Part shown: positions 5,420 to 11,326 of the stretch, piece after piece
How positions within the stretch are numbered: position 1 is the first letter of the stretch
Layout: each line of letters opens with the position of its first letter
Source of the DNA: Candidatus Limnocylindrales bacterium
GTDB taxonomy: Bacteria; Chloroflexota; Limnocylindria; Limnocylindrales; CSP1-4
Reading direction: 5' to 3'
DNA length: 12,647 nucleotides
NCBI GenBank assembly: GCA_030647575.1
Contig: JAUSJS010000339.1
Coordinates: 1 to 12,647, forward strand
Program-made: the position numbers and the translations under genes
Notes under the pieces: model-generated
Databases searched by the model: none
Seen by the model: the letters and a program-made list of their open reading frames with translations, nothing else
Told to the model about the DNA's origin: nothing

Positions 5420-7429
5420 TCAGTGGCCCCGCCGATAGGGAACGTCGGCGATCACCGTGTGCTCGCGGCCGACAAGTGCCGATTTCAGCCGTTTGGAGGT
5501 CTGGTTATACAGCAACCGGTCCCACCAGTGACGAGCGACGTATTCCGGCAGCACCACGATGGTCAGCGGGGCTTCCTTGTCCGGGGGCCAGGCCTGATCC
5601 AGGATGTCCAGGTAGGCGACGACCGGCGAGATCATCGCCCGATAGGGTGATTCGACGACGACCAGCGGGACGTCCGGTAGCTGGCGCTCCCAGCGGGCTC
5701 GAAGTGCGTCGGCCTCGTCGAGGTCATCGGTCACGTAGACCGCACGCAGGTCGCGGGTCATGGCTCGCCCGAAGTTGACCGCCTGGACCACCGCCCGGTT
5801 GATCCCATTGACCGGAATGATCACGCGCTGCTCGCGGTGCGGCCCCGGCAGCAGACCCTCCTCGCGAACCCGGAGCTCCGCTGCCTGGAGGTCGTACTGG
5901 CGATGGATGAAGGACATCAGGCCGACCAGCACCGGGATCAGCACGAGTACCAGCCAGGCACCGTCGAAGAACTTGACCGAGGTCACGATGACCGCCACGG
6001 TCGCGGTGAGGGCCGCGCCGAACGCGTTGATCGACAGGCGCCTCCGCCAGCCCGGCGACCGTTCGCGCAGCCAGTGACGGATCATGCCCGTCTGGCTGAT
6101 CGTGAAGTCGATGAACACGCCTACGGCGTAGAGCGGAATCAGCAGATGCGTCTCACCGTGGAAGATGACGATCAGTCCGGCTGCCAGGCTGGACAGCACG
6201 AGAATCCCGTACGAGTAGGCAAGGCGGTCGCCGCGCAACGCGAATTGACGCGGCATGTAGTCATCGGCGGCGAGGATGGCCAACAGGCGCGGGAAGGCGT
6301 TGAAGCTGGTGTTGGCCGCGAGGAAGAGCAGCAGCGCGGTGAAGGCCTGGAACAGGTAGAAGGGGACGCCGTCGCCATAGACCTCGTGGGCCACCTGCGA
6401 GATGACGGTCTGCTTGACCGGCACTTCGATCAGGCTGATCCCGAAATTGACGGCCAGGAACGTCAGTCCGATGAACAGGATGCCGAGCAGCAGGGCCATC
6501 ACCGCGAGGGTCGTCGCGGCATTCTTCGCCTCCGGTGGCTTGAACGCCGGGACACCGGTGGCGATCGCCTCCGTGCCGGTCAGCGCCACGGCACCGGCGG
6601 CGAACGCCCGCAGGATCAGGATCGCGGTTAGCGGCTGGATCGTTCCGGTGACCTGATCGCGCAGCTCCGGGCCGTAGCTTGCGCCTTCCCCGAGGACCAC
6701 GATCCGGAACGTCCCGACCGCGATCATCAGCATGGCCGACCCGATGAACAGATAGGTCGGAACCGCAAAGATGTTGCCGGCCTCACGCAGGCCGCGGAGA
6801 TTCCCCAGGGTGATCAGGCCGATGGCGACCACGCCGATCAGGACTCGCTCATCGAACAGGATCGGAAAGGCCGACGTGATCTGCTCGACCGCCGACGAGG
6901 TGGAGACCGCCACGGTCATGACGTAGTCGATCAGCAGCGCGGACGCGGCAACGAGCGAGACGGTCCGCCCGATGTTCCGGCGCGAGACCGAGTACGAGCC
7001 GCCGCCGCCCGGGTAGGCGATGCAGATCTGGCGGTAGCTGACGGCGACCGCGATGAGCAGCACCGCGATGGCGATGCTGATCTCGAGGCCGAAGGCCATG
7101 GCGGCCGCGCCGCCCAGGATCAGGACCCGCAGGATCTCCTCGGTCGCGTAGGCCGAGGAGCTGATCGCGTCCGAGCTGAAGATCGCCAGCGCCTTCTTCT
7201 TGGCGAGGCGTTCACCCAGCTCGTCCTCGCTCGCCAGCGGGCGACCAACGAAGAAACCGCGGATCGATGCCCACATCCGTCCGGCTGGCGTTGTCGGCGC
7301 GCTGGCCGCTTCGCGGGCGGTCAGCTGGCCGCGGCCGGTGTAGCGGAAGTAGGGCGCGTGCGGGCGCTCGAGACGGACCCTGCGGTCGCCGGGTTTTCGC
7401 CCTTGCAGGGGCCGCCGGCCGCCGATCAC
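5420..7429 (-). CDS. KimA-like APC-superfamily potassium permease
   Basis: This is a predicted inner-membrane K+ uptake protein, homologous along its length to Bacillus subtilis KimA (YdaO). TM1 holds SSDAISSSAYATE (85-97), where D87 and Y94 keep the seven-residue spacing of the KimA TM1 residues important for K+. Further shared blocks are SYRQICIAYPGGGGSYSV, LLIDYVMTVAVSTSS, ALTGTEAI, LAANTSFNAFPRL and LIPLYAVGVFIDFTISQTGM. About 12 helices lie between residues 80 and 505. A soluble Usp-like C-terminal domain begins near 530 (RVIIPVNGINRAVVQAVNFG) and ends in DVPYRR. The GTG start used here adds 51 residues including PYFRYTGRGQLTAREAAS, which looks conserved-like; the alternative ATG at 7276 aligns with the Bacillus start. 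KimA is c-di-AMP-regulated in Firmicutes; here two RCK proteins and a UspA protein follow. It begins 9 nt after the phosphoesterase stop. Confidence 0.9.
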   Translation of the reverse strand: MIGGRRPLQGRKPGDRRVRLERPHAPYFRYTGRGQLTAREAASAPTTPAGRMWASIRGFFVGRPLASEDELGERLAKKKALAIFSSDAISSSAYATEEILRVLILGGAAAMAFGLEISIAIAVLLIAVAVSYRQICIAYPGGGGSYSVSRRNIGRTVSLVAASALLIDYVMTVAVSTSSAVEQITSAFPILFDERVLIGVVAIGLITLGNLRGLREAGNIFAVPTYLFIGSAMLMIAVGTFRIVVLGEGASYGPELRDQVTGTIQPLTAILILRAFAAGAVALTGTEAIATGVPAFKPPEAKNAATTLAVMALLLGILFIGLTFLAVNFGISLIEVPVKQTVISQVAHEVYGDGVPFYLFQAFTALLLFLAANTSFNAFPRLLAILAADDYMPRQFALRGDRLAYSYGILVLSSLAAGLIVIFHGETHLLIPLYAVGVFIDFTISQTGMIRHWLRERSPGWRRRLSINAFGAALTATVAVIVTSVKFFDGAWLVLVLIPVLVGLMSFIHRQYDLQAAELRVREEGLLPGPHREQRVIIPVNGINRAVVQAVNFGRAMTRDLRAVYVTDDLDEADALRARWERQLPDVPLVVVESPYRAMISPVVAYLDILDQAWPPDKEAPLTIVVLPEYVARHWWDRLLYNQTSKRLKSALVGREHTVIADVPYRRGH

Positions 7430-7438
7430 GCCCGGTTC

Positions 7439-8167
7439 TCAGAAGCCATGGCGCAGCCGCTCGCTGAGTCGGAACGGCAGGCCCGCGGCGCGCATCTGGG
7501 CGCGAACGGCGTCGATGTCGTAGGCGACGCGACCCCACTGTGCGTGGCGGGCGGCCAGATCGAGGATCAGGTAGCTGGCGCGGGGATCGCCATCGCGCGG
7601 CTGGCCGACGCTGCCCGGATTGAGCAGCAGCCGGTGGCCGTCGAGCTCGAGCTCGATCGTGCGCCCCTCGCTGGGTGCGATCCGTCCCATCCGGTCACCG
7701 TCCAGGCTGAACGCCATCGGCACGTGGGTATGCCCGTTGAGGCCATGCACCGTCGAGATCGCCGCGATGTTGTCGCGAGCAGCCGCGGTCGTCGTCAAGT
7801 ACTCCCAGATGGGATCGAGCGGGCTGCCGTGGACCAACGTGAAGTCGGCTTCTTCCCGCCGCGCGGGCAGGGCAGTCAACCAGGCAACCGTGGAGGGCGA
7901 GATCACCCGGCGGGTCCATTCCATGGCCGCTCGCGCCTCCGCGTTGAACCAGTCAATCTCGTTTCCGCCACAAGCCGCCGAGTCGTGGTTGCCGCGTACC
8001 CCGATCGCCCCGGCTGTCGCCAGCCGGTCAACGACGGCGTCCGGCTCCGGACCGTACCCGACGATGTCGCCGAGATGCCAGATCGCGTCGACCGATCCGA
8101 CGTGGGCCAGGACCGCGTCGAGGGCGTGCAGGTTGGAATGGACGTCCGAGATCACCGCGATCCGCAT
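7439..8167 (-). CDS. Calcineurin-like metallophosphoesterase (MJ0936/YfcE-type)
   Basis: This is a predicted dimetal phosphodiesterase of 242 residues in the Metallophos_2 family. All metal-binding motifs are present in order: SDVHSN (D8, H10), LGDIVGYGP (G33-D34), RGNHD (59-62), VHGS (H113) and NGHTH (145-148), followed by the usual LLNPGSVGQPRDGDPRASY. This last block is typical of small cytoplasmic phosphodiesterases whose substrate is unknown. The ATG is chosen because the conserved MRIAVISDVHSN begins there; reading further upstream gives an Arg/Gly-rich shadow of rsmG. There is no Shine-Dalgarno, but TAGATT lies 8 nt upstream. It sits 26 nt after rsmG and 9 nt before the K+ permease. 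A cyclic-nucleotide substrate would fit the permease neighbour but is speculation. Confidence 0.92.
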   Translation of the reverse strand: MRIAVISDVHSNLHALDAVLAHVGSVDAIWHLGDIVGYGPEPDAVVDRLATAGAIGVRGNHDSAACGGNEIDWFNAEARAAMEWTRRVISPSTVAWLTALPARREEADFTLVHGSPLDPIWEYLTTTAAARDNIAAISTVHGLNGHTHVPMAFSLDGDRMGRIAPSEGRTIELELDGHRLLLNPGSVGQPRDGDPRASYLILDLAARHAQWGRVAYDIDAVRAQMRAAGLPFRLSERLRHGF

Positions 8168-8175
8168 GGACGAAC

Positions 8176-8181
8176 AATCTA
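8176..8181 (-). promoter_or_regulatory. Leaderless-type -10 element of the phosphoesterase-kimA genes
   Basis: TAGATT (TAnnnT class) ends exactly 8 nt before the phosphoesterase ATG, inside the 26-nt gap after rsmG. No Shine-Dalgarno and no clear -35 are seen. It would let the phosphoesterase and K+ permease be transcribed independently of rsmG. Confidence 0.5.
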
Positions 8182-8193
8182 CCAGCCGTTCGC

Positions 8194-8967
8194 TCACCAC
8201 GGCTGGCGCTTGCGGACGCCCGGATCCCGTGGATAGTCGGCCGGGGCCGCGTCCCGCGCGGTCGCCACGACCAGACAATGACCATCCAGCCCGGGGACCT
8301 CCACCGGGTGAAGCTCGAGCGTGCCACCGCCCATGGCCGCCATGGCTCGTTCGCCACCGGCCCATTCACGCTCGAGATCTCCGCGCTTCCAGGCCACCAG
8401 CATGCCGCCCGGCTCCAGGATAGGGAAGGCGAGCTCGACCAGCTCGCCGAGGCTTGCGACCGCGCGAGCTGTGACGGCCGGCCATTGGCCTCGGTGCCGG
8501 GCGTCCGCCGCCAGCGCCTCGGCGCGGACCGGGGCGGCCTGGACGGTGGCCCCGAGTCCGACCGCGGTCGCCACGGTGGATAGGAAGGCGGACTTCTTTC
8601 GGATCGGCTCGAGCAGCACGGCCCGCGCCGCCGGGAGCGCCGCGGCAATGGGCAGGCCCGGGTAGCCGCCACCGGATCCGAGGTCCAGGAAGCGATCCAC
8701 CCCTCGCTCGCGCAGGATCGGAACGGCCGTCAGGCTGTCGACGACGTGCTCGAGCGCCACGGCGGCCGGGTCGCGGATCGCCGTGAGGTTGATCGCCGTG
8801 GTCCAGGCCAACAGGAGCCGGACGTGGGCGCCGATGGCCGCGCGGGCACCGGGCGTCAAGCGCAGACGAAGCGCCGCCAGGCCGGCCTCGAGGGCGTCGT
8901 CATAGCCCGGAGGGAGCGGGGCGGTCTGCTCGACGCGCGTCGGGAGCGGCTCGCGCGGCCTGTCCAC
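8194..8967 (-). CDS. rsmG: 16S rRNA (guanine-527-N7)-methyltransferase RsmG/GidB
   Basis: This enzyme uses SAM to methylate G527 of 16S rRNA in the 530 loop; loss in many bacteria gives low-level streptomycin resistance. The 257-residue protein has the family blocks LLAWTTAINLTAIRDP, EHVVDSLT, the SAM-binding loop FLDLGSGGGYPGLPIA (around 95-104), LLEPIRKKSAFLS, VTARAVASL, and the C-terminal GGMLVAWKRG. The GTG start is chosen because GGAGG lies 6 nt upstream; more upstream starts lack a site and add an Arg-rich stretch. A 9-bp hairpin straddles this Shine-Dalgarno and start. The promoter is at 9145-9173, giving a leader of about 170 nt. It precedes the phosphoesterase gene by 26 nt; the usual mnmG or parAB neighbours are absent. 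Confidence 0.96.
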   Translation of the reverse strand: MDRPREPLPTRVEQTAPLPPGYDDALEAGLAALRLRLTPGARAAIGAHVRLLLAWTTAINLTAIRDPAAVALEHVVDSLTAVPILRERGVDRFLDLGSGGGYPGLPIAAALPAARAVLLEPIRKKSAFLSTVATAVGLGATVQAAPVRAEALAADARHRGQWPAVTARAVASLGELVELAFPILEPGGMLVAWKRGDLEREWAGGERAMAAMGGGTLELHPVEVPGLDGHCLVVATARDAAPADYPRDPGVRKRQPW

Positions 8968-8994
8968 GGCACGCCTCCATGAATCGCGTGCCGT
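8966..8994 (-). promoter_or_regulatory. Hairpin covering the rsmG ribosome-binding site and start codon
   Basis: Perfect 9-bp arms ACGGCACGC and GCGTGCCGT flank an 11-nt loop. In the rsmG mRNA the loop displays GGAG of the Shine-Dalgarno, while the 3' arm covers the spacer and the first two bases of the GTG start. Such a structure could limit or regulate translation initiation. The pairing is read directly; its role is inferred. Confidence 0.6.
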
Positions 8995-9144
8995 CCGTCC
9001 ACGCGGCGCCGCTCCCGGCGTCGGCATCGTCTCGCACCGCAGGCGCGGCTTCGGTCTTCCCCGGTCCGTCCGGTTCGTGGCCGGGTCTCCCCATGCCCCT
9101 CGCGGACCGCGTTACCCTCGGGTCGGCCCCAGTGCGGATGCCGG

Positions 9145-9173
9145 ACGGTAGAGGTCCCACCCCCCGACGTCAA
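9145..9173 (-). promoter_or_regulatory. Promoter of rsmG
   Basis: On the minus strand there is a -35 TTGACG, a 17-bp spacer and a -10 TACCGT (TAnnnT). It lies between csoR and rsmG. The predicted start would leave a leader of about 170 nt before the rsmG GTG, in which no convincing ORF is seen. The -35 falls in the loop of a plus-strand hairpin. Confidence 0.55.
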
Positions 9174-9183
9174 CGGGGTTTTT
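9162..9183 (+). terminator. Plus-strand terminator-like hairpin with T5 tract
   Basis: CCCCG-7 nt-CGGGG is followed directly by TTTTT. The stem is only 5 bp but all GC. No plus-strand gene lies to its left, so it would stop antisense transcription running from the rsmG side towards csoR, or it may be a by-product of the overlapping rsmG promoter sequence. Confidence 0.3.
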
Positions 9184-9231
9184 CCACCAACTGCGCCGGC
9201 GGGCTCGATTCGTGGATAACCAGCTGGGCGC

Positions 9232-9588
9232 TCAGCTCGCTCGCCCTCCGCCGCGGATCGGACGGCCGAGCGTCCGACGGACGACGTCGATCACCTCTTC
9301 GACATACGCATCCGCGTGGCCCTGCTCGGCCGCCGTCCGGACGCAGCCCCCGACATGGTCCTCCAGGACCAGGATCGACAGCGAGTCGACGGCGGCTCGC
9401 AGGGCCGCAGTCTGCTGCAGGATGTCGACACAGTACTCCTCGCGCTCGATCATCCGGGCGATGCCACGCACCTGGCCCTCCATCCGCGACAGCCGGCGGA
9501 TCAGCTGGGCCTTGTCCTTGGAGTAGCTGTGTCGGAAGTGGCTGGGGTCAGGCGGGGCAACCGGACGGCGCCCCTCGGTCGGGCTCAT
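9232..9588 (-). CDS. csoR: CsoR-type Cu(I)-sensing repressor
   Basis: This is an all-helical DNA-binding repressor of the CsoR/RcnR/FrmR (DUF156) family, 118 residues. Recognised blocks are DKAQLIRRLSRMEGQVRGIARMIEREEYCVDILQQ and LRAAVDSLSILVLEDHVGGCV. The Cu(I) ligand triad is complete: C53, H78 and C82, with the 25- and 4-residue spacings of Mycobacterium tuberculosis CsoR (C36, H61, C65), so this is a copper-type rather than a formaldehyde- or nickel-type member. Cu(I) binding normally releases the operator and derepresses copper efflux genes. The ATG lies 13 nt after GGAGG, a long spacing, but no better start is seen. No copper ATPase or chaperone gene is in the window, so its targets beyond itself must lie elsewhere. 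It is divergent from the plus-strand hpt operon. Confidence 0.95.
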   Translation of the reverse strand: MSPTEGRRPVAPPDPSHFRHSYSKDKAQLIRRLSRMEGQVRGIARMIEREEYCVDILQQTAALRAAVDSLSILVLEDHVGGCVRTAAEQGHADAYVEEVIDVVRRTLGRPIRGGGRAS

Positions 9589-9639
9589 CGGCGTTCGAGT
9601 TCCTCCAGGTCGGGCGCCGGACCGGCGCCGCTGGCCGAC

Positions 9640-9660
9640 ATCATACTCCCCAGGGGTATC
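9640..9660 (-). promoter_or_regulatory. csoR promoter -10 with overlapping CsoR-like operator
   Basis: On the minus strand, GATACCCC-T-GGGG-A-GTAT places GC-rich half sites flanked by ATAC/GTAT (one inserted A breaks perfect symmetry), the pattern of CsoR operators. The -10 hexamer TATGAT (9645-9640) overlaps its right arm, so a bound repressor would block polymerase. No good -35 is visible. Autoregulation is the likely role; it also lies about 40 bp upstream of the divergent plus-strand -10. Confidence 0.65.
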
Positions 9661-9699
9661 TGGCCGGTGGCCTGGGCGCCGCGACCCGTCGCGCTCCGC

Positions 9700-9705
9700 T
9701 AGACT
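9700..9705 (+). promoter_or_regulatory. Leaderless-type -10 element of the hpt operon
   Basis: TAGACT (TAnnnT class) ends 8 nt before an ATG at 9714, with no Shine-Dalgarno between. No -35 consensus is found upstream. It has the same geometry as the elements before the usp and phosphoesterase genes. Confidence 0.45.
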
Positions 9706-9713
9706 GGCGGCCG

Positions 9714-9791
9714 ATGACTCCACGCGATCATCCTCGCCTGCTTCCAGACGGCGCTCGGCGCACCGCCCCTGGATGGATTGCCGGCCGGTGA
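9714..9791 (+). CDS. 25-residue leader ORF of the hpt operon
   Basis: This ORF begins MTPRDHPRLLPDGARRTAPG and ends WIAGR. It directly follows the leaderless-type -10. Its TGA overlaps the GTG proposed for the nuclease-like protein (GTGA), so it may serve to bring ribosomes to that start. Its composition is arginine- and proline-rich and unremarkable, and no domain is seen. It could equally be chance. Confidence 0.3.
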   Translation: MTPRDHPRLLPDGARRTAPGWIAGR

Positions 9792-10315
9792 CGGTTCCCT
9801 TCGCCCACGCCAGCGAGGCGGAGATGTCACGGATCCTCGACTTCTACGCGGTCCGCTGGGAATACGAGCCCCACACCTTTCCGATCCTTTGGAACCTGGA
9901 CGGCGACGTGGTCGAGAGCTTTGCCCCGGACTTCTTCCTGCCGGATCTCGACCTCTACCTGGAGATGACGACGCTCCGCCAGAAGCTGGTGCGCAAGAAG
10001 AATCGGAAGTTGCGCCGGCTGCGCGAGCTCTACCCGGATCTGAATGTCAAGCTCTTCTACGCGCGCGACTTTCGAGCGCTGATGCTCAAGTACGGGCGCC
10101 TGGCGTTGATCGACGGCCTGTCCGGGACCCTCGGCCAGGTCGCTGCACCGCATGGTTCCCCGGAGGTCCCCGGACCCGGTCCTCGCGACACACCGCCTGT
10201 CGACTCGGCAACGGTCGGCGGACCGTCCGTTAGCGTTGCCGGCCGGAAGCGTGCCGGCCGCCGGCGGGTCGCTGCTCCTGAGGCCTCCATCAACGAAGGG
10301 GCGATTCAGGCATGA
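9788..10315 (+). CDS. Unrecognised protein with PD-(D/E)XK-nuclease-like core
   Basis: This is a cytoplasmic protein of about 175 residues with no name I can give. The first 105 residues look folded: an N-terminal helix, RWEYEPHTFPILW (23-35), ESFAPDFFLPDLDLYLEMTT (43-62), then a very basic helix LRQKLVRKKNRKLRRLRELY and LNVKLFYARDF. The E...PDF...YxE-M-T order resembles restriction-endonuclease-fold proteins (TnsA/Vsr-like 'YxPDF...E-x-K'), with E26, D48 and E59 as candidate metal ligands, but the usual catalytic Lys is Thr61. The rest is a Pro/Gly/Ala/Arg-rich tail, probably disordered. Its stop overlaps the hpt start (ATGA), so the two are coupled. The GTG start is uncertain; ATG at 9773 is an alternative. 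Nuclease activity is an inference only. Confidence 0.75.
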   Translation: MTVPFAHASEAEMSRILDFYAVRWEYEPHTFPILWNLDGDVVESFAPDFFLPDLDLYLEMTTLRQKLVRKKNRKLRRLRELYPDLNVKLFYARDFRALMLKYGRLALIDGLSGTLGQVAAPHGSPEVPGPGPRDTPPVDSATVGGPSVSVAGRKRAGRRRVAAPEASINEGAIQA

Positions 10316-10884
10316 ATCAGTCCATCACGCTCCACAGCGACGTCGCGCAGATCCTCCTGACCGAAGACGAGATCGCGACCAAGGTCCGGGAGCTCGGAGC
10401 GCGGATCAGTTCCGATTACCGTGATCGTCCGCTGACCCTCGTCTCGGTCTTGAAGGGTTCGCTGCCGTTCATGGCCGACCTGATGCGCGCCATCGACATC
10501 CCGGTGCGGATCGACCTCATGGAGGTCAGCTCCTACGGCGGGTCGAGCACCGAATCGTCCGGCCTGGTACGGATCCTCAAGGACCTGTCGGCCAGCATCG
10601 TCGGTGAGGATGTCCTGATCGTCGAAGACATCATCGACACCGGGTTGACGCTCAACTACCTGATCCGGTATCTGCGCGGCAAGGCGCCCGCCTCGCTGCG
10701 GATCTGCACCCTGCTCGACAAGCCGGCCCGCCGGCTCGTCGAGATCAAGCTGGACTACACCGGGTTCACGATCCCCGATCAGTTCGTGGTCGGCTACGGC
10801 CTCGATTACGGCGAGCTCTACCGAAACCTGCGCTACGTCGGCGTGCTCCGTCCGGAGGTCTACTCGGGGGCGCCGGAGGGATGA
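10312..10884 (+). CDS. hpt: Hypoxanthine(-guanine) phosphoribosyltransferase
   Basis: This purine-salvage enzyme converts hypoxanthine or guanine plus PRPP to IMP or GMP. The 190 residues cover the whole type I PRTase fold: VSVLKGSLPFMADLMRAI (PPi loop), MEVSSYGGSSTESSG (flexible catalytic loop), the PRPP loop VLIVEDIIDTGLTL (around 101-114), KPARRLVEIKLDYTGFTIPDQFVVGYGLDY (base-binding region) and the C-terminal RNLRYVGVLRPEVY. In many bacteria hpt sits next to tilS and ftsH; here it follows the nuclease-like gene with an ATGA overlap and precedes a small membrane protein. A GAAGGGG about 10 nt upstream serves as ribosome-binding site. Confidence 0.97.
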   Translation: MNQSITLHSDVAQILLTEDEIATKVRELGARISSDYRDRPLTLVSVLKGSLPFMADLMRAIDIPVRIDLMEVSSYGGSSTESSGLVRILKDLSASIVGEDVLIVEDIIDTGLTLNYLIRYLRGKAPASLRICTLLDKPARRLVEIKLDYTGFTIPDQFVVGYGLDYGELYRNLRYVGVLRPEVYSGAPEG

Positions 10885-10886
10885 CC

Positions 10887-11324
10887 ATGCACCGCCGGCC
10901 CCTCGGCCGCGGGCGAACGCTGGCCGCGCTCGCCGCTCCCCTGATCGTGCTCGGGTGCGTGCTGCCGTGGTGGCGCGTGGGCGGGACGCCGGGGATCACG
11001 GAGCGGGCCGGCAACGGGTTCGAGGGCAGCGGGATCGTCGTGTTTCTTGTCGGCATCGCAACGCTGGCGCTGGTCGCCCTGCCGTATGCCGCGGGCGACC
11101 GCCCGTTGGCTCTCGATCGATGGCTGTCGTTCGCCATCCTCGCGGTGGCCGGCTGGATCGCGCTCGCCTGGCAGGTGCTGCAGCTCGCCCTGATCGGGGC
11201 GTTCCAGTTCCACGAGCCGGCCCAGGTTCTGACCAACGGGCCAGGGGTCTGGCTGGCCGGGGTCGGCCTGGCCACGCTCTCCCGGGCGGTTACCGCGATG
11301 GCCGCGGAGCCCGCGCGCCGCTGA
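10887..11324 (+). CDS. Small membrane protein, four predicted helices
   Basis: This protein of about 145 residues is of unknown family. A basic N-terminus (MHRRPLGRGR) is followed by four hydrophobic segments: about 10-28 (ALAAPLIVLGCVLPWWRVGG), 48-69 (IVVFLVGIATLALVALPYAA), 79-105 (FAILAVAGWIALAWQVLQLA) and 120-140 (VWLAGVGLATLSRAVTAMAA). This is consistent with an inner-membrane protein with its N-terminus inside. The ATG at 10887 is preferred to the one at 10881 because GGAGG (10875-10879) then has a normal 7-nt spacing instead of 1 nt. It follows the hpt stop by 2 nt and ends 2 bp from the convergent ABC ATPase gene. Nothing links it to purine salvage except position. Confidence 0.75.
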   Translation: MHRRPLGRGRTLAALAAPLIVLGCVLPWWRVGGTPGITERAGNGFEGSGIVVFLVGIATLALVALPYAAGDRPLALDRWLSFAILAVAGWIALAWQVLQLALIGAFQFHEPAQVLTNGPGVWLAGVGLATLSRAVTAMAAEPARR

Positions 11325-11326
11325 CG

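Noticed and set aside
8168..8365. 66-residue N-terminal extension of the phosphoesterase
   Set aside because: It is Arg/Gly-rich, lies inside rsmG, and the family motif starts at the ATG at 8167.
8900..9160. 86-codon ORF in the leader of rsmG
   Set aside because: It is Arg/Gly/Ala/Pro-rich, has no RBS, and overlaps the rsmG start region with its strong GGAGG; it is best seen as a shadow frame.
9211..9219. DnaA-box-like CGTGGATAA near rsmG, hinting at an origin
   Set aside because: It has one mismatch to the consensus and is the only good candidate seen. There is no AT-rich unwinding region, and no dnaA, rpmH, mnmG or parAB genes are nearby.
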